A DNA stretch of 64,000 nt from Flammeovirga yaeyamensis (GCF_018736045.1 NZ_CP076132.1:62001-126000); one strand, 5' to 3'. Positions 27,609 to 36,963 are shown, numbered from the stretch's first letter. Numbers and translations are program-made. The notes: a model not told the origin generated them from the sequence alone.

Positions 27609-28433
27609 CTAATTTATTTTAAATGAAATTGGAATTACCATTCTCTGACGAACGATTCTTCCTCTTTGCTCTGCTGGAGTCCATTTTGGAGACATCTTTA
27701 AAACTCTTAAAGCTTCTTCGTCCAAACCTGCACCTAAGCCTTTTACCACTTTAAAATCGGTAAGGCTACCATCTTTTCCAACAACAAATTGAACATAGAC
27801 TTTTCCTTCTACACCCATTCTCATTGCTTGTTTTGGATACTTAATCGATTTGCTCAAGAACTTATAGAACTTACCAACACCTCCTCTGAACTCTGCTTTT
27901 TTCTGAACTACATCATGGATATAATCTGTAACTTCCTCATCAGGTTCATCAGTGTAATCATCTTCGATGACTTCAATTTCAGTATCGGTATCAAATTCTT
28001 GAATATCGATGTCAATATCTGGTAAATCTTCATTATTATCGACTACCTCAATCTTTTCAGGAATGAAAATCTTTTTTGGTTGTACCTTAGGTTTGATAAT
28101 ATCAATATCAACAATACTATCGTATTCAGAAGGATCCATTCTTTCATAATCATCTAGATTCATTAAAACGGTGTTGGAAGTAGGCGTCTCAAAAGCTGCA
28201 AATACAGTGATCATCGCCATAGATACACCAATCAGTCTAAAGAAATTAGTAAACTTACTTAGATTGACATTATCATACTTTTTAATCAATTCGTCTTGAT
28301 CGATCCGGGGAGGTCTTTCTTCACGCCTCCGGATCACCACCCGGAAAACTTGAATCATACCAATAAGCGTAACAACGAAGGCAATCAATACTCCTTCTAG
28401 TCCAATAGTTTTTAAAATTTCAATCATAATCAT
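27609..28433 (-). CDS. TonB-family energy transducer
   Basis: This protein of about 274 residues couples the proton gradient to outer-membrane receptors. It has two predicted membrane helices near the start (LEGVLIAFVVTLIGMIQVF and FFRLIGVSMAMITVFAAF), not the usual one. An acidic periplasmic linker follows (about 90-175). A standard C-terminal TonB domain closes it (YPKQAMRMGVEGKVYVQFVV, VLKMSPKWTPAEQRG). ATGs at 28454, 28433 and 28427 are in frame; I choose 28433. It is monocistronic. It may energise the SusC-like and TonB-dependent receptors in this window, but nothing ties it to either. Confidence 0.85.
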   Translation of the reverse strand: MIMIEILKTIGLEGVLIAFVVTLIGMIQVFRVVIRRREERPPRIDQDELIKKYDNVNLSKFTNFFRLIGVSMAMITVFAAFETPTSNTVLMNLDDYERMDPSEYDSIVDIDIIKPKVQPKKIFIPEKIEVVDNNEDLPDIDIDIQEFDTDTEIEVIEDDYTDEPDEEVTDYIHDVVQKKAEFRGGVGKFYKFLSKSIKYPKQAMRMGVEGKVYVQFVVGKDGSLTDFKVVKGLGAGLDEEALRVLKMSPKWTPAEQRGRIVRQRMVIPISFKIN

Positions 28434-28840
28434 GTGATTTGTAGAGATATACAAAATATATCTCCTGGTGAACAGATTTATTGAAAAGAGGCCTCTTAGC
28501 AGCTAAGCCAGAAGAAAAATAATTTTCATCTATCTCAGATTGCATATTCCAATGTAGAAGATAAGTAGGAGGGATGACAACGGTTTTTATGAACTTAACA
28601 CCAAAACAGTAATAATTTACATTGATTAACATCGATTTTAGGAATCGTCTTAAATAATTTAAAATAAAAAATGTTAATCAGTCACATAGTCGAAAATTTA
28701 TATCAAAAACAAAATACAACTCAGTATAAAATTCGTGTAAATTTAAAATTAACGGAATATTAATAAAATATATTACTCATCTTAATAGAAGAAGAAGTTA
28801 ACAAGAAATACTTAAGCTGATTATATAACTTACAGGAATC

Positions 28841-28863
28841 AGAGGGGTTTCACCACCTCTTTA
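28841..28863. repeat. palindromic repeat, copy 1
   Basis: AGAGGGGTTTCACCACCTCTTT; the reverse complement matches the family consensus AAGAGGTGRTGNAACCCCTCT. The arms AGAGG and CCTCT can form a hairpin. Confidence 0.55.
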
Positions 28864-28936
28864 AGGAGGAATATTTCAAATAGGTTTATCATTTATCAAT
28901 ACATTATATATTGACTTATATCCACTTGTTGGAAGC

Positions 28937-28957
28937 AGAGGGGTTACATCACCTCTT
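28937..28957. repeat. palindromic repeat, copy 2
   Basis: AGAGGGGTTACATCACCTCTT, same family and orientation as the copy 96 bases to the left; both are preceded by GGAAKC-like bases. Confidence 0.55.
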
Positions 28958-29010
28958 AAAAATGTAAGCTTTAATAATATTCTAGTTAATGAAAAAGGTC
29001 TGCATTATTT

Positions 29011-29119
29011 AATTTACCTCTTACTTATTACCTATTACTTATTCCATATTCCCTCAAACTTCCCAAAAAACATCCCACATCAAACATCTCACATCAAACA
29101 TCCCACATCCCACATCCCC
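29011..29119. repeat. degenerate heptamer tandem repeat array
   Basis: Seven-base periodicity runs through about 15 units. The left half is CTCTTAC, TTATTAC, CTATTAC, TTATTCC, ATATTCC, CTCAAAC. The right half (29071-29119) is CATCCCA, CATCAAA, CATCTCA, CATCAAA, CATCCCA, CATCCCA, CATCCCC. The last unit touches the stop codon of the minus-strand PorP/SprF-like gene. Confidence 0.7.
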
Positions 29120-30165
29120 TAGTTTCTCGGCAAAGTCGCATACTTCCCCAATCTATCCATATAACTGTCTTTTGATAAGTTCACTCCAAGAGTAAATTCT
29201 AAAATAGGATAAATGGAGGTCGACCGATCTACGGTAGGGTAATACAATACATTCAATGTGATATTATCTGATGACTTCATAATTCGTCCTCTTCTATTTA
29301 AAGAGGCTTTCTCGCCGAAGGGGATAGCAATTGATGAAGAAACGAAGCCAAAGTGTTCCAATCGTTCATTTTGATAAAAAGGCGTCCAACCTGCTCCGAA
29401 TTTGATGATTTCCAATTTCAGTTCAGCAGAAAGGTATCCTCTCTGACTATTCTTATTCCAAACATACCCTGCCGTTGTAATAAAGGCATTATTACTTAAA
29501 GGGTTACTCCATATATATTGTCCGAAAGTCTCTATTAATGGATAATGCTGTTGAAAAAGGCTAATCTCATCCTCAGATTTTAGGAGGTGTTGTAAATGCT
29601 TTGCAGAGAAACTTACTATAAAATGCTCATGGGTGAAATAACTTAATCCAACTCCAATATCAACTGTTCCTTCTGTACGACTATTTAATGAATAGGAGGG
29701 GGATGAAGCATTTTGAGCGTTATTTGGGTTTAACTGACTATAGTATACCCCAATTTCATCACCTAAACTATATTGTTCATATCCTAAGGATAATCCCATG
29801 GAAAACCCGTAATTACGATCTCGAATCACATAGGATATAGGTAAGGTTATATTCTGATAATTGATAATGCTTTCATTGGATGTCTCCGAAAGGAGTGGAT
29901 ATTTAATTTGCTGATAATTCATGCCAATACCCCAAGTATTCTCTCCTTGTTTTGGTAATAGACCAACTTCTGCTCCTGCATTGAAATAACTATACTTCTG
30001 ATTCGATCCAGCATACCTCACTGCGGCCTTATATTTATTGGCTGATGTCGACAACAAGGCAGGGTTTTGTACTGAATTTAACCAAAAAGGGTTTCCTGAA
30101 GGAACATCTTGAGCGAATACTCCTCTAAAACCACCGAGCAATATGATGATGAATAAATACTTCAT
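29119..30165 (-). CDS. PorP/SprF-family T9SS-associated outer membrane protein
   Basis: This 348-residue protein has a signal peptide (1-18, ending VFAQ) and a beta-barrel pattern characteristic of PorP/SprF proteins. Landmarks are PFWLNSVQNPALLS near the start, KYKAAVRYAGSN, GFSMGLSLGYEQYSLGDEIG and a C-terminal VLYYPTVDRSTSIYPILEFT. SprF-type proteins help the T9SS export or anchor a specific large substrate, usually encoded just upstream. Here the upstream gene (30165-31397) overlaps it by one base (TAATG), so translational coupling is likely. The stop codon abuts a heptamer repeat array. Confidence 0.85.
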   Translation of the reverse strand: MKYLFIIILLGGFRGVFAQDVPSGNPFWLNSVQNPALLSTSANKYKAAVRYAGSNQKYSYFNAGAEVGLLPKQGENTWGIGMNYQQIKYPLLSETSNESIINYQNITLPISYVIRDRNYGFSMGLSLGYEQYSLGDEIGVYYSQLNPNNAQNASSPSYSLNSRTEGTVDIGVGLSYFTHEHFIVSFSAKHLQHLLKSEDEISLFQQHYPLIETFGQYIWSNPLSNNAFITTAGYVWNKNSQRGYLSAELKLEIIKFGAGWTPFYQNERLEHFGFVSSSIAIPFGEKASLNRRGRIMKSSDNITLNVLYYPTVDRSTSIYPILEFTLGVNLSKDSYMDRLGKYATLPRN

Positions 30166-31397
30166 TAGGGAGTAACGATAAAGGTGGATTTAAAACTTTC
30201 GGAAAAGCCGTCGGTATATACAATAGAAAAAATAGCGGTGTAAAACTGATCCGTAAGCTCTTCATCATCTCCAAAAACAAAAAGGGGATCTTCTGAAGAA
30301 AATACTCGATTCTGATTTTCTGAATACACTTCTACTTTAAAATCCTGAAAGGTAATTTGATCTCTTATTTTAATCTTAAAGTGACTATCCTCAAAAGCGG
30401 ATGGATGTAAGGAAACAGCCGTGGGTACTTTTATTCTAGGAAAATAATCTACTTTAATGAGCTGAAGGGTATCTTTTCCGTCATCACATACTTGCCCACC
30501 ACTTGCATCTGTAGCCGAAAGTACCACCGAATAATCTTTAAATGAGGAGGTGTTGGCTTTATCATAATTTGATGTTGAAAAGGTATATTCAAAGTCTTCA
30601 TCACTTTCTAAGGTAAATTCATCAATAAGCTGATTGTCTTCATACACTTGCCAATTATGTTGATCAGTATTGATAGAGCTATCTGCATAAAATATCAATC
30701 GCCCATATTCCTCCGTCCAAGAAGAATAATTGGATGAAATAAAAGCTTTAGGTTGAGGTGGAACCACACTTATTTCATCAATAGTTCTATTCTTTAAGCA
30801 AGATGAATTTCTAGACGACTCTAAAAACATTTCAAAATGTAGGGAGTCTTCCAAAGGTCTATCGATAATTAGATTAGAGAGTGTACCTATATTATTTTCT
30901 ATCGTTAATGCTTGCTCTCTAAAAAAATTACCATTCACATATATCCTTACTACTTCTTTTGTAACAATATCTCCTGTTGTTTTAAAATTGATGTTGAGCT
31001 GATGACAAGTATAAATTAAATCCTCATCGGGATTGAATATTAAGATTCTCTCTATTACATCAAACACATCTACTTCCACAGTATTTGAAGTTACTTGAGA
31101 CATATTATCTATCATCTCAACGGTTATTTGATGCACACGAGCAGTTAACGCATCAGTAATATCAATACCTATTCTTGTTTCGGTAGGTGAGGCACTCACT
31201 ACATTTCCTAATACACCAATTTGATTAATACCAGAAATAGAATGATACGATTGCCCGGCCTCATGATTTACTGTGAGAATAATTTCTCTCACATCATCGG
31301 CTTCATAAATACAAAAAGCGGAAGGATTGGATTGTATATCAAAACCAAAAGTAGTTACGCTTATCAGAAGTAGAAGTAGTAAGCAATAGTATTTCAT
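30165..31397 (-). CDS. secreted Ig/PKD-like protein, probable T9SS cargo of the adjacent SprF-like protein
   Basis: This 410-residue protein has a signal peptide (1-18, ending TFGF). It is followed by several beta-sandwich-like segments of about 90 residues (for example ITVEMIDNMSQVTSNTVEVD). The final 85 residues (VPTAVSLHPSAF, then FKVEVYSENQNRVFSSEDPLFVF and FYTAIFSIVYTDG) resemble a diverged gliding-motility-type (type B) C-terminal domain, in which a rod-like segment ends in IYNRWG-type and GxYxYxI strands. Its stop overlaps the start of the PorP/SprF gene, the arrangement seen for sprB/sprF pairs. The cargo role is inferred; no ligand-binding site is recognisable. Confidence 0.6.
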   Translation of the reverse strand: MKYYCLLLLLLISVTTFGFDIQSNPSAFCIYEADDVREIILTVNHEAGQSYHSISGINQIGVLGNVVSASPTETRIGIDITDALTARVHQITVEMIDNMSQVTSNTVEVDVFDVIERILIFNPDEDLIYTCHQLNINFKTTGDIVTKEVVRIYVNGNFFREQALTIENNIGTLSNLIIDRPLEDSLHFEMFLESSRNSSCLKNRTIDEISVVPPQPKAFISSNYSSWTEEYGRLIFYADSSINTDQHNWQVYEDNQLIDEFTLESDEDFEYTFSTSNYDKANTSSFKDYSVVLSATDASGGQVCDDGKDTLQLIKVDYFPRIKVPTAVSLHPSAFEDSHFKIKIRDQITFQDFKVEVYSENQNRVFSSEDPLFVFGDDEELTDQFYTAIFSIVYTDGFSESFKSTFIVTP

Positions 31398-31555
31398 TAA
31401 TTATTAATACAATGAAAAGTAATGATAGTATTCAATATCAAGTTTATCAAAACATATGCCTTATTTCAATATTTGAAACAGGCTTAACAAACTATGGTGT
31501 TATCTAATATAAGAATTTAATACGATCTTTTCACTTCAGTGAGAATGCTGAAAGT

Positions 31556-31595
31556 ATAAAAAAACGCAGCCAATATATTGACTACGTTTTTTTGA
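31556..31595 (-). terminator. hairpin terminator
   Basis: AAACGCAGCCAAT and ATTGACTACGTTT form an imperfect stem with A and T runs on either side, 50 bases after the stop of the gene at 31644. Confidence 0.7.
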
Positions 31596-31643
31596 TTTTC
31601 CCCTTAGATAGTTTTCTTACTTTAAAAAGTCAGATGATTATAA

Positions 31644-32354
31644 TTAATACGGTGTGACTTGCACCACTATCCTTGTTTCTGAATTCGTTGTAAATGGAAT
31701 ACTTTCTTCCACAACAATGGCTTCTTTTTTCTGAAGAAGTGCTGTACCGGTTCCCACGGCTGCACCCACAGCTGCTCCAATTCCAGCTGCTTTTCCTTTA
31801 TCTTCTTTTACACTTACAGCTCCAACACCTGTACCCGCTGCTGCTCCTGCTCCTGCTTTGGCTAATGTTTTTCCTGTATTACTTTTTCCTTCGAACTTTA
31901 CCACATTAGAAGATAATGCATATGAATTACCTTTCATTTCTAATGACTCAAGCTCTAAATGAAGTTTCGAACGACCAATTAATTTTTTTTGATTTTGAGC
32001 CAATACCACTTTGGCTTTTACTTTTGTCCCTTTAGGTACAATTTCCTTTCTATTTTTTATGATTGCTTTATCCAATCTAAGATCTACAATATCGCCTGTA
32101 GATACTTTTTCGGTACTTATTGGCTTTGTAGGAGTAGCAGATAATTCCGTTCCTTCCTGAATGAAATAACGAACATCAATAGGTTTACTTTTCTCTTTTT
32201 TGACGATTTTTTTTACCTCTTCTTTTTTCTTCTCTTTTACTGGTATTTCTTCATAAACTAGATCAGAAGAAGTTGCTTTATCCTTTTTATCACATGAAAA
32301 AAAGACGGCACTAAAAAGTGCTGAAATTATTAGTAGTTGTTTCGTACAGTACAT
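31644..32354 (-). CDS. glycine-zipper lipoprotein
   Basis: This 236-residue protein has a lipoprotein signal (lipobox VFFSC, Cys21) and a lysine/glutamate-rich linker (about 35-58). A beta domain (about 60-155: GTELSATPTKPISTEKVSTGD, IVPKGTKVKAKVV) resembles the small barrel of TrbI/VirB10-like or FlgH-like envelope proteins. A Gly/Ala-rich glycine zipper follows (about 165-205: AGAGAAAGTGVGAVS, GIGAAVGAAVGTGTALL) that could insert in a membrane. It is alone between terminators. The family is not one I can name precisely; an envelope-stability or outer-membrane role is a guess. Confidence 0.6.
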   Translation of the reverse strand: MYCTKQLLIISALFSAVFFSCDKKDKATSSDLVYEEIPVKEKKKEEVKKIVKKEKSKPIDVRYFIQEGTELSATPTKPISTEKVSTGDIVDLRLDKAIIKNRKEIVPKGTKVKAKVVLAQNQKKLIGRSKLHLELESLEMKGNSYALSSNVVKFEGKSNTGKTLAKAGAGAAAGTGVGAVSVKEDKGKAAGIGAAVGAAVGTGTALLQKKEAIVVEESIPFTTNSETRIVVQVTPY

Positions 32355-32504
32355 ATAAAAAATGATTTATTGTAGTTCAAATATTGGGGAAAATCTAAAC
32401 TCGATTTTTAATTCCCAATACTGATGCCACAATAAATCATTCTTCGTTTTACAGTATGTTATTCTATAGAATTAGCGAAAAAAGTACTATTCTTATAAAA
32501 AATA

Positions 32505-33755
32505 TTACTTTTTAGAGGGTAATATTTTCCCAGTAGCTTCGCCAAAACCAATTCGAAGTCCGTCTTTCTCACACCATCCTTTCATGATAATCGTATCGTT
32601 ATCTTCCAAGAATGTTCTCTGAGATCCATCCGATAATGTAATCGGTTCTGTGCCATTCCACGTCAACTCCAATAAAGAACCAAAACTGTCTTTCGTTGGT
32701 CCCGATATGGTTCCAGATGCACACATATCACCTACGTTTAAATTACAGCCATTGACTGTTTGATGTGCCAATTGTTGACTCATACTCCAATACAAATATT
32801 TAAAGTTAGAGTTACAAATTACCTGAGGAGCCAATCCTTCCGGCTGTAAACTTACCTCCAATTGAATATCAAATGCTCTCGGTCCAGTTGTTTGTAAATA
32901 AGGAAGTGGGGTAGGCGACTGTTCTGGTCCAGCTACTCTAAATGGAGCTAAAGCTTCCATCGTTACGACCCAAGGAGAAACCGTCGATCCGAAGTTTTTA
33001 CCCAGAAATGGTCCCAATGGAACATATTCCCATTTCTGAATATCTCTTGCCGACCAATCGTTAAACAGCATCATTCCAAAAATATAATCTTCTGCCTCTT
33101 CTGCTTCTACAGTATCTCCCAAAGCAGTGGATTTACCAACCACAAAAGCCATTTCTAATTCTATATCCATTCGAGACGATGGTCCATAAACGGGTGCATC
33201 GGCATTAGGAGGCATCTTTTGTCCTTTTGGTCTGTGTAAATCTGTTCCCGATACCACAATAGAAGAAGCCCTGCCATGATACCCCACCGGAATATGTTTC
33301 CAGTTCGGCATTAATGCATTGTCCTTTCCTCTAAACATAATTCCTACGTTAGTAGCATGTTCTTCTGATGAATAAAAGTCGGTATAATCGCCGATCTGAA
33401 TAGGAATATAAAGTGTTGCATCACTTTGATTGACTAGATAAGAAGCATCAATTGTTGTGTTTCCTTCGGATAGTAAATCAAATAGTTCGGTTCTAACGGA
33501 TTGATGTACCTCTTTTCCAAGTGCCATAAAATCATTCAATACTTCTGATGAAAAAACACTTTTATCAGCAATAGATAAGTGCTTTGCTGCTTTTTCTAAA
33601 TCAAGTATTTGATGTCCAATAGCTACGCCTACTCTTTTTTGAGGATGGTCATTCGTTGAAAAAATACCATAAGGTAGGTTCTGAATTGGGAAGTCCGATC
33701 CTTCAGGAACGTCTACCCAAGACTTTGCATCAGGTTGATGTGTTTTGTTTATCAT
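32505..33755 (-). CDS. fahA: fumarylacetoacetase
   Basis: This 416-residue enzyme is the last step of tyrosine degradation, cleaving fumarylacetoacetate to fumarate and acetoacetate. The length matches the family. Catalytic and metal-binding signatures are present: DYTDFYSSEEHATNVGIMFRG (metal Asp and catalytic His), ELEMAFVVG (two Glu ligands) and NDWSARDIQKWEYVPLGPFLG (Asp ligand and substrate loop). The C-terminus has DNDTIIMKGWCEKDGLRIGFG. The other tyrosine-degradation genes are not next to it. Its neighbours are a lipoprotein gene downstream and a small membrane protein upstream on the other strand. Confidence 0.95.
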   Translation of the reverse strand: MINKTHQPDAKSWVDVPEGSDFPIQNLPYGIFSTNDHPQKRVGVAIGHQILDLEKAAKHLSIADKSVFSSEVLNDFMALGKEVHQSVRTELFDLLSEGNTTIDASYLVNQSDATLYIPIQIGDYTDFYSSEEHATNVGIMFRGKDNALMPNWKHIPVGYHGRASSIVVSGTDLHRPKGQKMPPNADAPVYGPSSRMDIELEMAFVVGKSTALGDTVEAEEAEDYIFGMMLFNDWSARDIQKWEYVPLGPFLGKNFGSTVSPWVVTMEALAPFRVAGPEQSPTPLPYLQTTGPRAFDIQLEVSLQPEGLAPQVICNSNFKYLYWSMSQQLAHQTVNGCNLNVGDMCASGTISGPTKDSFGSLLELTWNGTEPITLSDGSQRTFLEDNDTIIMKGWCEKDGLRIGFGEATGKILPSKK

Positions 33756-33973
33756 AGATGTGTTTATAGGTTTGGTCGATCTTTTTAAGATCCTGTGTTT
33801 GTGTCGTTGTAAATATTTTCCCTAAAATAAGCAGGAAGTTGAAATATTTAAATCTTGATGCTAAAATAACTTCATTCCTATACTTTAGTTTAAGGGAATA
33901 TCGTCTTCTTTTATTGTTCATCAATTTATTTGATGTTGATTTATGAAATCTCCTAATCCAATAAATCATTACC

Positions 33974-33981
33974 TATATTTG
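33974..33981 (+). promoter_or_regulatory. -7 element before the 55-residue protein
   Basis: TATATTTG fits TANNTTTG and lies 41 bases before the ATG at 34023. No matching -33 TTTG was seen. Confidence 0.35.
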
Positions 33982-34022
33982 TTGAAGAGAATTACTTATC
34001 ATTTTTTATCAATTGAAATAGT

Positions 34023-34190
34023 ATGTCAACTAAACTACTTTTACTAATTGGAGCATTGTTTATTATTGCTTCTACCTTTATCAAGGTACAATTCGGTGCC
34101 GATACCATCGTGACTGTTTTAAAGTTTATTGGTTTATTTTTAATCGTTGGTAGTTTCGTGAAGATCCTCATTCAGAATATCAAAAAGTAA
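34023..34190 (+). CDS. small two-helix membrane protein, 55 residues
   Basis: The reading frame from ATG at 34023 to TAA at 34190 encodes two hydrophobic helices (KLLLLIGALFIIASTFIKV and TVLKFIGLFLIVGSFVKIL) joined by a short polar loop with FGAD, and a basic tail (QNIKK). The composition is clearly membrane protein-like, the frame uses ordinary codons, and a TATATTTG -7 element precedes it. It lies in the gap between divergent fahA and the aldehyde dehydrogenase gene and ends about 140 bases before the latter. I do not recognise a family. Confidence 0.6.
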   Translation: MSTKLLLLIGALFIIASTFIKVQFGADTIVTVLKFIGLFLIVGSFVKILIQNIKK

Positions 34191-34333
34191 ATATTAAACT
34201 CTTGATCGTATTTTTTGGTTATTCAATTAACTATCCATTATTCATTTTGTGAATTCTATTTTTTTTAAGTTAATTAGATACATACCATCGAATTAGCTAT
34301 TTGATTTCAACAATAGTACAAACACCTACTTTT

Positions 34334-35773
34334 ATGGAAAATGCAATTATTACTTCAGATCAGAACATTCAAAATATTGAAGATATATTCATTCATTTAA
34401 AGAAGAATAGACAAGGCATTAAGGATACGACTGCCAAAACGAGAATCAAGAAATTGAAACTCCTGGAGAAGTATATTCTTGATCACCGATCTGATATTCA
34501 AAATGCAATCCATAAAGATTTTAATAAGAATCCGATAGAAACGGATGCAACAGAAATTCTTTCTACACTTGGTCTTTTAAGACATGCAAGAAAGAATCTG
34601 AAGAAATGGATGAAGCCAAATAAAGTGGGAACTCCTATTAGTATGTTGGGTACTTCTTCAAAGGTGATATACGAACCAAAAGGAGCTTGTTTGATTATTT
34701 CCCCGTGGAACTATCCTTTCTACCTGGCAATGGGGCCATTAATTTACGCTATTGCTGCTGGAAATACGGTGGCATTAAAACCTTCCGAGATATCATCAAA
34801 TACTTCTTTATTTATTGAGAAAATGATAAAGGATCTTTTTCCTGATAATGAAGTGAAAGTGGTGTTAGGTGGCGTGGAAACATCAACAAAATTATTGGAA
34901 CTTAAATTCGATCATATCTTCTTTACCGGAAGTCCGCAAGTGGGGAAAGTGATCATGAATGCGGCATCAAAGAATCTTTCTTCTGTTACTTTAGAATTGG
35001 GAGGGAAATCGCCTACAGTCGTACTAAATGATGCCGATTTAAAAGATGCTTCCGATAAAATTACTTGGGGTAAGTTTATCAATGCCGGACAGACTTGTAT
35101 TGCTCCCGACTACTGTTTAGTTCCAAAAGAATCGGAAGCTGAATTTGTCGATCAAATGCAAAATACCATTAACGAGTTTTATTCTCCGGATGGTGAAGTA
35201 ATCGAACTTTCGAAGGATTTTGCCAGAATTATATCCAATAAACATTTTATCCGTTTGCAACATCTAATTAACGATGCTGCCGAAAAAGGGGCTACAGTAA
35301 TGATGAACGGTGAAATGCATGAGGAAACAAGATATATTCCTCCTACATTACTCACCAACGTTACCGACGACATGCTGATTATGCAGGAAGAGATTTTCGG
35401 ACCCATCCTACCGATCAAAACCTACAAAAATGTGGATGAAGCTTTAGAATATATCGCTTCTAAAGAGAAACCTCTGGCACTTTATGTATTCGGTCAAAAG
35501 AAAAAAGATATACAATATGTTATTCATCACTCCACTGCGGGTGGAACATCTATTAACGATACTGTACTTCATATCAATAATCCTGAACTGCCTTTTGGTG
35601 GCGTAAACAATAGTGGTATTGGTAAATCGCATGGTATCTATGGATTTATGGGATTCAGTAATCAAAGGGCTATTCTTAAAAATAGAGTGGGGATGACGGG
35701 TATCAAACCTATCTATCCTCCGTATGGTGATTTGGCATCCAAGCTGTTGGATTTTATCATCAAAAAGTTCTAA
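34334..35773 (+). CDS. aldehyde dehydrogenase family protein
   Basis: This 479-residue NAD(P)-dependent aldehyde dehydrogenase is probably of the class 3 / fatty aldehyde type, judging by its short N-terminus. Signatures are SPWNYPFYLAMGPL, the FTGSPQVGKVI cofactor loop, the general base Glu in LELGGKSP and the catalytic Cys in NAGQTCIAPDY. The C-terminal region has LPFGGVNNSGIGKSHGIYGF. I use the ATG at 34334 (MENAIITSD); an in-frame TTG at 34301 gives 11 extra residues. The C-terminus (KLLDFIIKKF) is amphipathic and could touch the membrane, as in other members of this class. Confidence 0.92.
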   Translation: MENAIITSDQNIQNIEDIFIHLKKNRQGIKDTTAKTRIKKLKLLEKYILDHRSDIQNAIHKDFNKNPIETDATEILSTLGLLRHARKNLKKWMKPNKVGTPISMLGTSSKVIYEPKGACLIISPWNYPFYLAMGPLIYAIAAGNTVALKPSEISSNTSLFIEKMIKDLFPDNEVKVVLGGVETSTKLLELKFDHIFFTGSPQVGKVIMNAASKNLSSVTLELGGKSPTVVLNDADLKDASDKITWGKFINAGQTCIAPDYCLVPKESEAEFVDQMQNTINEFYSPDGEVIELSKDFARIISNKHFIRLQHLINDAAEKGATVMMNGEMHEETRYIPPTLLTNVTDDMLIMQEEIFGPILPIKTYKNVDEALEYIASKEKPLALYVFGQKKKDIQYVIHHSTAGGTSINDTVLHINNPELPFGGVNNSGIGKSHGIYGFMGFSNQRAILKNRVGMTGIKPIYPPYGDLASKLLDFIIKKF

Positions 35774-35798
35774 AAAATAAAATATTAAATCTCTTTAT

Positions 35799-35837
35799 AA
35801 GGTTGTTTCATTACTGAATGATTCAACCTTTTTTTAG
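35799..35837 (+). terminator. hairpin terminator
   Basis: AAGGTTG (35799-35805) pairs with CAACCTT (35824-35830), followed by seven T's. Confidence 0.8.
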
Positions 35838-35893
35838 GGATTTTATTTTCGCTTTTCCCTTCTATTAATGAATACAATAAATCAATAATAGAT

Positions 35894-36922
35894 ATGAAAG
35901 GTTTTAATTATTTTAAAAAGGTATTATCAGTTTTAACTGTATTTATCGTGCTTTTTAGCTCAAGTGCAAATGCCTGTTCTTTCTTTAAATTTCATGCAAA
36001 CGGCAATACTTATATAGGGAGAACTATGGAGCTTCCTGTGGAATTAGCAGAGCAAATCGTAATTGTACCTAGAGACTATAACTTTTATAACCTCAAAGTA
36101 AAATATGGCTTTACAGGTATAGAACATGGAAATACAGGATTAATGAGTTCTGGATTAAATGAACATGGATTGAATATTGAAGCACTCGCTTTATTTGAAA
36201 GTAATTATGCTCCGGTTGGTGAAGGAGATATTAACCAACAACAAGTGGTAAGTTATGTGTTGGGTAATGCGAAAAGTGTGGATGAAGCTATTGAATTACT
36301 TAAAAAAACTAAGGTAGAAGGTTCGAAATTATCATTAATGAAAGATATCGAACTTGGAATACACTTCGCGATTACAGATGGTAAAAGATCTGTAGTTGTT
36401 GAATACATCAATGGAAAAGGAACTCCAGAAATTTATGAAAATAAACTAGGAGTGATGACGAACGATCCAAGATATCCAACTCAAGAATTAATGGCAATGT
36501 CTCTTATTAATGGTGATTTAGAAAGTGGAACAACTACTTTTTCTGAAGAAAACTTTATGGGATTTGATAGAACCCCTCAGGGACGTTTCCAACAATTAGT
36601 TGCTCTGAATTATACTCAAGATTTAACTCGTGTAAAAACTGATTTTGATGCAATCAATAGAGCATGGGCTATGGTCAATTCTGTAGAAATAGTACAAGGT
36701 TCTCTTTATTGGAGATTTGTTGATGAAAAACCTCAAATGACGGGGTATTCTACAGTAATTGATGTAAAAAATAAAGTATATCACTTCAGAACATATGATA
36801 ACATGGATATCAGAAAAGTAGATGTCAATGCGATTGATTTCGCAACGGTGGCTTATCAAACACAAGATATTTATAGAACTCAAAGCGAGTACAAGGATAT
36901 TAAAATCAATAATGTTCGATAA
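35894..36922 (+). CDS. linear amide C-N hydrolase, choloylglycine hydrolase family
   Basis: This is a 342-residue Ntn hydrolase. The signal peptide is followed by SANACSFFKF, so processing would expose Cys28 as the N-terminal nucleophile. YIGRTMEL gives the conserved Arg, and GLMSSGLNEHGLNIEALAL and GVMTNDPRYPTQ fit penicillin V acylase / bile salt hydrolase relatives. In marine bacteria such enzymes may deacylate N-acyl compounds, including acyl-homoserine lactones; the substrate here is unknown. It is monocistronic, between two hairpin terminators. Confidence 0.9.
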   Translation: MKGFNYFKKVLSVLTVFIVLFSSSANACSFFKFHANGNTYIGRTMELPVELAEQIVIVPRDYNFYNLKVKYGFTGIEHGNTGLMSSGLNEHGLNIEALALFESNYAPVGEGDINQQQVVSYVLGNAKSVDEAIELLKKTKVEGSKLSLMKDIELGIHFAITDGKRSVVVEYINGKGTPEIYENKLGVMTNDPRYPTQELMAMSLINGDLESGTTTFSEENFMGFDRTPQGRFQQLVALNYTQDLTRVKTDFDAINRAWAMVNSVEIVQGSLYWRFVDEKPQMTGYSTVIDVKNKVYHFRTYDNMDIRKVDVNAIDFATVAYQTQDIYRTQSEYKDIKINNVR

Positions 36923-36963
36923 AGAATTAATTTCTTTTTGACTGAAAATAGATCATAAACACA

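Larger units (their letters stand above)
28434..29118. other. intergenic region with palindromes and heptamer repeats
   Basis: This is about 685 gene-free bases upstream of the TonB gene and downstream of the PorP/SprF-like gene. The right part has two related short palindromes (28841-28863, 28937-28957) and then a stretch of 7-bp repeats reaching the next stop codon. The left part (28434-28830) is plain AT-rich sequence. Confidence 0.6.

Noticed and set aside
33730-33969. 79-codon minus-strand frame before fahA
   Set aside because: Basic, low-complexity translation overlapping the fahA start; looks like a chance frame.
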